This document shows, piece after piece, positions 22,642 through 27,547 of a stretch of 27,547 bases of DNA (position 1 is the first letter of the stretch; every line of letters begins with the position of its first letter). A model generated the notes under the pieces. The model saw only the letters and a program-made list of their open reading frames with translations, searched no databases and was not told the DNA's origin. The position numbers were made by a program, and so were the translations under genes. Source of the DNA: CAYRTD01 sp964595055 (GTDB lineage Bacteria > Bacteroidota > Bacteroidia > Bacteroidales > GCA-2748055); contig CAZQOV010000026.1 of assembly GCA_964595055.1 (NCBI GenBank), positions 1-27,547 of the forward strand, in the 5' to 3' direction.

Positions 22642-23214
22642 TCATTTCCTTTTTCTCTTCCATTTTTTATATCTTTTATCCATTAAAACGGAATAATCGC
22701 GAAATTTCTCTTTTAGCTTTTTCCGGAGTTTATTATGCTTTCGCTCAATTTTAACCGAAGTGTTTATTAATTCTTTGTCCAGATAAAGCTTCAATTGAAA
22801 ATTTCTGTAGAGTAAGTAAAGAAAGTTAATAAGCAATAAAGAAAGTAAAACTATTATCAGCCTTAGCCTGGTTTTGCGTAAATGAAATATTTCCTGTTTA
22901 CATTTTTCATTTTCTTCAAAAAAAATTTCCCGTGTATGGAGCAATGCAGTCCTGAGGCTATCAATTTTCAGATTCAATTCATTCACGACAAGCCTTTTGA
23001 TGCTGTCTTCACGAAAGAGGATTTCAAGTTCACTTTGATTTTTCCGAGCATTAGTTTCAAAAGCATCCTCCAGTTGTTTGTAATTCCGGGTCACGTCATG
23101 CAAGTCATTCCTTATATTTCTGAGGATTTCCGGAGAAACTACAGAATCACTCGCCGACTGGGGAAAGCAGGGGAAACAAATGAAGGCCAAAAGAAGGAGA
23201 GGAATTTTACTCAT
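22642..23214 (-). CDS. Hypothetical coiled-coil membrane protein
   Basis: A 190-residue protein I do not recognise. It has a signal-like N-terminus (MSKIPLLLLAFICFPCFPQS), a charged, heptad-rich region about 27-115 likely to form a coiled coil (LHDVTRNYKQLEDAFETNA and onward), one transmembrane helix at about 118-137 (RLIIVLLSLLLINFLYLLY), and a strongly basic cytoplasmic tail (about 150-190) that is rich in Lys and Arg and ends KKWKRKRK. If the N-terminus is cleaved, the coiled coil faces the periplasm and the basic tail the cytoplasm. The ATG at 23214 is used; a TTG four codons upstream is the only alternative nearby. It converges on the permease gene with 34 bases between stops. Confidence 0.7.
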   Translation of the reverse strand: MSKIPLLLLAFICFPCFPQSASDSVVSPEILRNIRNDLHDVTRNYKQLEDAFETNARKNQSELEILFREDSIKRLVVNELNLKIDSLRTALLHTREIFFEENEKCKQEIFHLRKTRLRLIIVLLSLLLINFLYLLYRNFQLKLYLDKELINTSVKIERKHNKLRKKLKEKFRDYSVLMDKRYKKWKRKRK

Positions 23215-23382
23215 TTTTACCGGCAAGTTATTAGCGGAAAATTAAAAATAAAATTTTATCTATGCATAAGTCTTATTTAATCCTCTATTTTTAGCTATTA
23301 TTCATGCTTACATGAGAAGAAACATGTTAATAATTTTTTTGTTAAAAAAAATACGTGCTATAAAACGCAGAATTATTGGTTA

Positions 23383-24018
23383 ATGGCAAAAAGCTTAAGA
23401 AAAATCTCAGATACCCTGTTCTGTCTTCTCCAATCAGAATTACCCGGTGAACGCTCACACCGTAAGATGTTACCTTCGATGCGGGGTAGGATTAGAACCC
23501 AGGTAAAACCAAAAAATGCGGCAGTGCTGATCTTATTGTTTGAGAATGATTCAGAGCTCCATATTACCCTTATAAAAAGAACTGAATACGAGGGTGTTCA
23601 TAGTGGGCAGATCAGTTTCCCCGGGGGTATGAAAGAACCTTCAGACAGGGATCTTTTACACACCGCCATGAGAGAAACTTCCGAAGAAACCGGAATAAAA
23701 GCCGAAGACATTAAGATTGCAGGAAAACTAAGTCCCATATATATTCCTGTGAGTAAATTCAAAGTCCAGCCCTTTGTTGGCTATCTGGAATATGCTCCTG
23801 AATTTTGTCCTGACCCTGTTGAGGTAGATCATATGATAATTGTACCTGTAAAACATTTATTAAAACCGGAGTACCTCAAAAAGGAAAAATGGAATCTTTC
23901 CGGGGAGGAAGTATGGGTTCCATTCTATTCATTTAACCATTATAAGATCTGGGGTGCCACCGCAATGATCCTAAGCGAATTCATGGATGTTATTGAAGGG
24001 ATTGAGCCAGATCTGTAG
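23383..24018 (+). CDS. Nudix hydrolase, coenzyme A pyrophosphatase (NudL-like)
   Basis: A 211-residue Nudix protein. The CoA-diphosphatase signature precedes the Nudix box: LIKRTEYEGVHSGQISFPGG (63-82). The box itself reads GGMKEPSD, then eight residues to RETSEETGI (97-105). Asp88 replaces the usual Glu and the spacing is one residue longer, as in other CoA-specific members. REtSEEtG keeps the metal-binding glutamates Glu98, Glu101 and Glu102. Family members cleave CoA, acyl-CoA or oxidised CoA to 3',5'-ADP and phosphopantetheine. The last 29 bases overlap the end of the MltF-like gene on the opposite strand. Confidence 0.9.
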   Translation: MAKSLRKISDTLFCLLQSELPGERSHRKMLPSMRGRIRTQVKPKNAAVLILLFENDSELHITLIKRTEYEGVHSGQISFPGGMKEPSDRDLLHTAMRETSEETGIKAEDIKIAGKLSPIYIPVSKFKVQPFVGYLEYAPEFCPDPVEVDHMIIVPVKHLLKPEYLKKEKWNLSGEEVWVPFYSFNHYKIWGATAMILSEFMDVIEGIEPDL

Positions 24019-25447
24019 TTTGATTGATATTGATATTACGGTAGTGGTGGTATCTATACATAATATCTCTCACGTATTTATACGTTTCGGCACCCCGGGC
24101 ATAACCATTTCGTACCACAGGATCGGTGAAGAACTGTGGATCTGCTTTCTTAAGTAGAAAAAAATCCACATTATCTTCCCATATTTTCGGATCCTTGTCA
24201 TATTTCTCTGCAAGTCGCATAGCGTCAAGCACATGACCCAGACCAACATTGTAAGAGGCTAGGATAAATTTAATTCTTTCGGATTCATCTTCAATGTAAT
24301 CATCCAGTTGCATATCAAGCCAATGTATAAATCTTATCCCTGCTCTTATCTGTGCTGTGGCTGATGAATTTTGATTTACTCCAAATCTTGCAGCGGTCCC
24401 GGGCATGAGCTGCATCAATCCAAAAGCTCCGGCCCATGAAACAGCCAGGGGATTAAAGCGAGACTCCTGATATACCATAGAGGCAATCAATCGCCAGTCC
24501 CATCCGATTTTTTCTGCTTCGGTTTTAAAAACTTCATCGTATGGGGAAATTCTTCCCGTTTCGGGATAGTAGTAATCACTTTTTACAATGCCAGCCATTC
24601 TTTTACTTTTAAAATACTTATTATAAAGTATGGCGTAGGTACGGGTTTGTTTGAAATCTTCCAACCAGAGATCAATTTCCCTTTTGAGTTGAAGGGAGTT
24701 TTCCCTCAAGGCCCAGGCCTGATTCTGAGAGAAACTTATGACGGTTTCCACATCCAGATTAGGGAAATAGGATCCATTTACTCTTGCAACATCTTCATCT
24801 GCAATCGTATAATCAATTTCCCCTCTTGCAACCATCCGAATAAGCTGTTCAGTCTCAATGGGTACTTCAATAATATTAATTTCTTCGCCGATTTCCTCCT
24901 CCAGGTTTTTCAACCGTGTTGCATGGGAAGAGTTTCGCTGGACATAAACGGTTTTTCCATATAGATTCAAGGGATTTCGTATCAATTCCCTGACTTCAGC
25001 GAATGGTTTTTGACCCTGCAGTTTTTTTTGCACCAGCACCTGCCGTGTCTGACTATGCGGCACGGTAAAAGCGGCTATTTCTTTTCGTTCTCTTGAAACG
25101 GTCAGGTTGGAAGCGATAAGATCTACTTTCCCTTGCACAAGATCATTAAAATTTTTATCCAGGTCATTATTTACCCTGACCTCTATTTCGAGATCGAGAT
25201 GATCGGACAATTCCTGCAACATTTCATACTGAAACCCGAGGGGTTGACCTTTATAAATAAAATAATTTATTGAATTAAAATCGGTTACAACGATCATTTT
25301 TCCCGATTTTTGTATTTCGTCAAGATCACGTTCAAATTTCTCCTCTTCAACCATGGCAATTTCCTGTTTTCTGCAAGACAACACTGCGGGGAATGCCAGC
25401 AGGATAATTAGGCCAATAATTGAATAGGAATGGCTGTTTTTTTTCAT
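23990..25447 (-). CDS. MltF-like membrane-bound lytic murein transglycosylase
   Basis: A 485-residue lipoprotein: signal sequence ending VLSC, lipid-anchored at Cys25. Residues about 50-285 are a solute-binding-protein family 3 domain (MIVVTDFNSINYFIYKG, GFQYEMLQELSDHL, VDLIASNLTVSRERKE, IDYTIADEDVARVNG). Residues about 300-460 are a goose-lysozyme-like SLT domain with catalytic Glu328 in VYQESRFNP, GAFGLMQLMPGTA (341-353) and ILASYNVGLGHVLDA. This order is the MltF arrangement: a regulatory binding domain that senses a peptide and a transglycosylase that cuts glycan strands to 1,6-anhydro-MurNAc ends. All catalytic landmarks are present. It converges on the Nudix gene with a 29-base overlap of coding ends. 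Confidence 0.92.
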   Translation of the reverse strand: MKKNSHSYSIIGLIILLAFPAVLSCRKQEIAMVEEEKFERDLDEIQKSGKMIVVTDFNSINYFIYKGQPLGFQYEMLQELSDHLDLEIEVRVNNDLDKNFNDLVQGKVDLIASNLTVSRERKEIAAFTVPHSQTRQVLVQKKLQGQKPFAEVRELIRNPLNLYGKTVYVQRNSSHATRLKNLEEEIGEEINIIEVPIETEQLIRMVARGEIDYTIADEDVARVNGSYFPNLDVETVISFSQNQAWALRENSLQLKREIDLWLEDFKQTRTYAILYNKYFKSKRMAGIVKSDYYYPETGRISPYDEVFKTEAEKIGWDWRLIASMVYQESRFNPLAVSWAGAFGLMQLMPGTAARFGVNQNSSATAQIRAGIRFIHWLDMQLDDYIEDESERIKFILASYNVGLGHVLDAMRLAEKYDKDPKIWEDNVDFFLLKKADPQFFTDPVVRNGYARGAETYKYVRDIMYRYHHYRNININQTTDLAQSLQ

Positions 25448-25530
25448 AACTTAAAAATACGTAATGCTAATAAAATCAATAGCATATAGATATTAACAAT
25501 AAGTATACCAAAGTGTTTAATTAGAAAAAC

Positions 25531-27480
25531 TCAATCATAAAAGGTCCACGCGAGTCCGAATCTCAATGTTCCGTCAAAATTCGGATGTCCGTATGCCATA
25601 AAATAATTGGCGGTTGGAAGTAATTCTGAAAGCGCATTTGTATATTGAATTGAAAAACGTGTTCGTTTCAGTTTAAAATCAATAAATCCTGTCAAAAAAG
25701 GATAATTACCTAATTTCAAATGGTTCTGGTTATAAAACATAGCGGTTGCAGGCATAAATGAATCGGCGAAATAAGAAGTAAAATAATAAAAATCAAAGCC
25801 GATTTTAAATTTTAACACTTTATTAAACACCTGGTTTTCATACCAGGTAGAGTTTTGATAAGCCAATAGAGGAACATTAATATAATCTTTGGCTCCTTTT
25901 TGCAAAAGCACATCATGCCTATGGTTTACCGGCCCCCAGACAAAGTGTTTATTAAGCTTCAGGGTGGCTGTAAATATTTCATTTTCCAATTGTTCAGGAA
26001 TTGCTTCGGAGTTTATAAAGATATAGTCGGTATAAAAATCAAGTGAAATACTGACATTAAAATCCTTTTGATTTCCAAGTGAGGTATACGCTTTAATATT
26101 CTCGATATGCTTAAAATTGTTATTCCATATAAAATGAGCTCCACCGTATTGATTAAGAAAAAATGACGGGGTTTCACTGGATAATTTTCCTCCCATTGTA
26201 AGGAAGAAGCTTTTGTTTTTAAAAAAGCGGGTAAACTCTCCTTTGGTAAGGAGGCTTCCGGCATTGTATCCGGTCAGATAGAAACTTCCGAGCGCAGTGT
26301 ATTGCCAGTTTTTCAGGTCGCCCTGAAAAATACCTCCAACAGAGACATCATGGAAGTTTTTGGCGGGGAACTTCTGTTCGACAGTATATTTCACAGCTGA
26401 ATCGGCAGCATAGTTAAATTCAGCCGGGGAAAGATATTGAAATTTTTCAAATACCTGAACAGGTAAAATATAGCTAAACTTTTTGTATTCATGTTTTATA
26501 TAGGTTCTCAATTTCTGGGTTCCGGCAAGGACAATATTCAGATCAATTCGATTAGAAAGATTATGATAATAAGCTGAATCGGTTATCTGATTGGAGAGGT
26601 AATAATTTCTTTCATAAAATGTAAGCGAATCCTGTTCATTGGTAAAATCGGAATAGGTTCGGGTAAAGCGGTTGAAATCGAGGGTATGTTGAATATTTGC
26701 ATTTTTGAATTGTTCTTTTCTGGTGGAGTCGGCAAAAAGAGCAGAAAAATTAAGTTTATGTGTAAAATACAAATTAAGATTCCGGATCAGGGAAGTGGCT
26801 TCATCAAGGTTGGTAAGGTAATTCAAGGCATCACTTTCACGATTTCTGAAGGCTTCCAGATTTTTAATTCCTCCGTTTTCCTGATAACGTAGTCCGTTGA
26901 AATGGAGGTATGTATGCATAGAATACTCATTCTTTTTATGGTTCCCAAAGAGAATGACCCTATTCAGGCCGGTATTTTGATTATTATAAATTCCTTTGGA
27001 GGCAATAAGGTCGTAGAGGATTCCGACATTTGCATTTGGATTCACATTTTGTGTATGCAAAGCAGAAAGGACCTGTTCACTGTCATCCCGGGATCCGGAG
27101 GAGGTATACTGCAATTCGGTAAAGGGTTTTCGAGTATTAAAATGCAGGATATTATAAGGAGTATACAAATAATAGCTATAGGGAACAGAGAAAATGAAGG
27201 GAGTATTCTTTTTTCGTTTCGCAAGGTTGTTTGTTAAGCTGGCCTGACCGGTATTTCCAAGGAATGTTTGAGAAAAGCATTGATAATATATAGGATTATA
27301 ATCGTGAACGACCTTCAGGGTAGTGTCGAAGGTGGCGGGGATTGCGACATTCGTTTCTTCATCAATAGAATAGGAACGGATAATTACGCTTGTATCCAGG
27401 CCTGTCACTCCATCCTGGGAAAAAGACAGCTTAAACAGGGTAAGACTAAGAACGGCGATAATGTAGATGTATTTGCACAT
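25531..27480 (-). CDS. Porin_10-family putative porin
   Basis: A 649-residue outer-membrane beta-barrel with signal peptide (MCKYIYIIAVLSLTLFKLSFSQ) and family-typical features: the SYSIDEETNVAIPATFDTT segment, FSQTFLGNTGQASLTNNL, PFTELQYTSSGSRDDSEQVL, and closing strands ending in RFGLAWTFYD. The alternating aromatic/polar strand pattern continues to the C-terminal aromatic residue. Porin_10 proteins are known from Bacteroidota genomes; transport substrate is not established. The signal peptide requires the start at or very near ATG 27480. That ATG is only 7 bases downstream of the T run of an rRNA-operon terminator, so the usual promoter space is missing; expression may rely on read-through or on a promoter overlapping the 5S gene. 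An 83-base gap separates it from the MltF-like gene. Confidence 0.88.
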   Translation of the reverse strand: MCKYIYIIAVLSLTLFKLSFSQDGVTGLDTSVIIRSYSIDEETNVAIPATFDTTLKVVHDYNPIYYQCFSQTFLGNTGQASLTNNLAKRKKNTPFIFSVPYSYYLYTPYNILHFNTRKPFTELQYTSSGSRDDSEQVLSALHTQNVNPNANVGILYDLIASKGIYNNQNTGLNRVILFGNHKKNEYSMHTYLHFNGLRYQENGGIKNLEAFRNRESDALNYLTNLDEATSLIRNLNLYFTHKLNFSALFADSTRKEQFKNANIQHTLDFNRFTRTYSDFTNEQDSLTFYERNYYLSNQITDSAYYHNLSNRIDLNIVLAGTQKLRTYIKHEYKKFSYILPVQVFEKFQYLSPAEFNYAADSAVKYTVEQKFPAKNFHDVSVGGIFQGDLKNWQYTALGSFYLTGYNAGSLLTKGEFTRFFKNKSFFLTMGGKLSSETPSFFLNQYGGAHFIWNNNFKHIENIKAYTSLGNQKDFNVSISLDFYTDYIFINSEAIPEQLENEIFTATLKLNKHFVWGPVNHRHDVLLQKGAKDYINVPLLAYQNSTWYENQVFNKVLKFKIGFDFYYFTSYFADSFMPATAMFYNQNHLKLGNYPFLTGFIDFKLKRTRFSIQYTNALSELLPTANYFMAYGHPNFDGTLRFGLAWTFYD

Positions 27481-27487
27481 ATTTAAT

Positions 27488-27519
27488 AAAAAAAAACCCC
27501 GAATAGAAATCCGGGGCTT
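27488..27519 (-). terminator. Intrinsic terminator of the rRNA operon
   Basis: On the minus strand, AAGCCCCG and CGGGGTTT form an 8-bp stem (one G-T pair) around a 10-base loop, followed by nine T residues in all. It begins 8 bases after the 5S 3' end, a classic rRNA-operon terminator. Confidence 0.85.
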
Positions 27520-27526
27520 AAAAGAT

Positions 27527-27547
27527 TGGCAACGACCTACTCTCCCA
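27527..27547 (-). rRNA. rrf: 5S ribosomal RNA, 3' end only
   Basis: The minus strand reads TGGGAGAGTAGGTCGTTGCC plus one more base, which matches the 3' terminal stem region of Bacteroidota 5S rRNA (GGGAGAGTAGGTCG). Only about 21 bases lie inside the window; the rest of the rRNA operon is beyond the right edge. The strand and the terminator that follows confirm it. Confidence 0.85.

Noticed and set aside
23333..23364. AT-rich stem (ATTTTTTT / AAAAAAAT) and a TTGTTA...TATAAA promoter before the Nudix gene
   Set aside because: The stem is pure A/T low complexity, and the promoter-like boxes are only 14 bases apart and of the wrong type for this phylum.
1..27547. Defence system, prophage, transposon or secondary-metabolite cluster
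   Set aside because: No recombinase, nuclease, structural phage gene, toxin pair, synthase or terminal repeat is seen; gene content is housekeeping and envelope.

Overview
The window is chromosomal DNA from a member of the Bacteroidota, most likely a gliding or T9SS-bearing lineage of the Bacteroidales/Marinilabiliales type. The evidence is: a PorP/SprF protein beside a giant surface protein with a CHU_C-type C-terminal sorting domain; family proteins largely confined to this phylum (DUF4783, Porin_10, a very large NtrY-like kinase); and several upstream sequences that match the Bacteroidota -7 promoter element TAnnTTTG exactly. The sequence is moderately AT-rich throughout. I see no insertion sequence, phage gene, CRISPR array, tRNA or integration scar. 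No gene-free stretch exceeds about 160 bases.

Layout, left to right. (1) Positions 1-5689, minus strand, is a tight three-gene operon: a 1413-residue T9SS-exported surface protein, a PorP/SprF outer-membrane protein, and the first part of a PD40-repeat (probably OmpA-type) protein that runs off the left edge. The gaps are only 1 and 2 bases. (2) 5806-10112, minus, holds a 1244-residue, 12-helix sensor histidine kinase and rlmH. (3) 10166-12200, plus, holds a DUF4783 secreted protein, nadC (overlapping it) and pdxH, i.e. NAD and pyridoxal-phosphate cofactor synthesis. (4) 12201-17070, minus, holds a type I-like glutamine synthetase, a PepSY-TM protein and valS; valS and the PepSY gene overlap by one base. 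(5) 17286-20061, plus, holds a ketopantoate-reductase-family dehydrogenase, a DUF1573 lipoprotein and a class I/II aminotransferase. (6) 20139-25447 alternates strands: a NamZ-type exo-muramidase (minus), a LolC/E-type ABC permease (plus), an unrecognised coiled-coil membrane protein (minus), a CoA-pyrophosphatase-like Nudix hydrolase (plus) and an MltF-like lytic transglycosylase (minus). (7) 25531-27547, minus, holds a Porin_10 outer-membrane protein that begins 7 bases after the terminator of an rRNA operon, whose 5S 3' end is cut by the right edge.

Most genes are core metabolism, translation or envelope upkeep. The parts that merit attention are the surface-adhesin operon (a glycine-rich domain resembling polyglycine packing folds, then about seven cysteine-bracketed repeats), the large multi-sensor kinase with no adjacent response regulator, the porin gene packed against the rRNA terminator, and a tandem decamer plus perfect hairpin in the leader of the PanE-like gene. 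I do not see a convincing new defence, mobile or biosynthetic system here. Two start codons appear to be TTG (the giant adhesin and the ABC permease), and several starts were moved downstream from the longest possible reading frame on promoter or family evidence.
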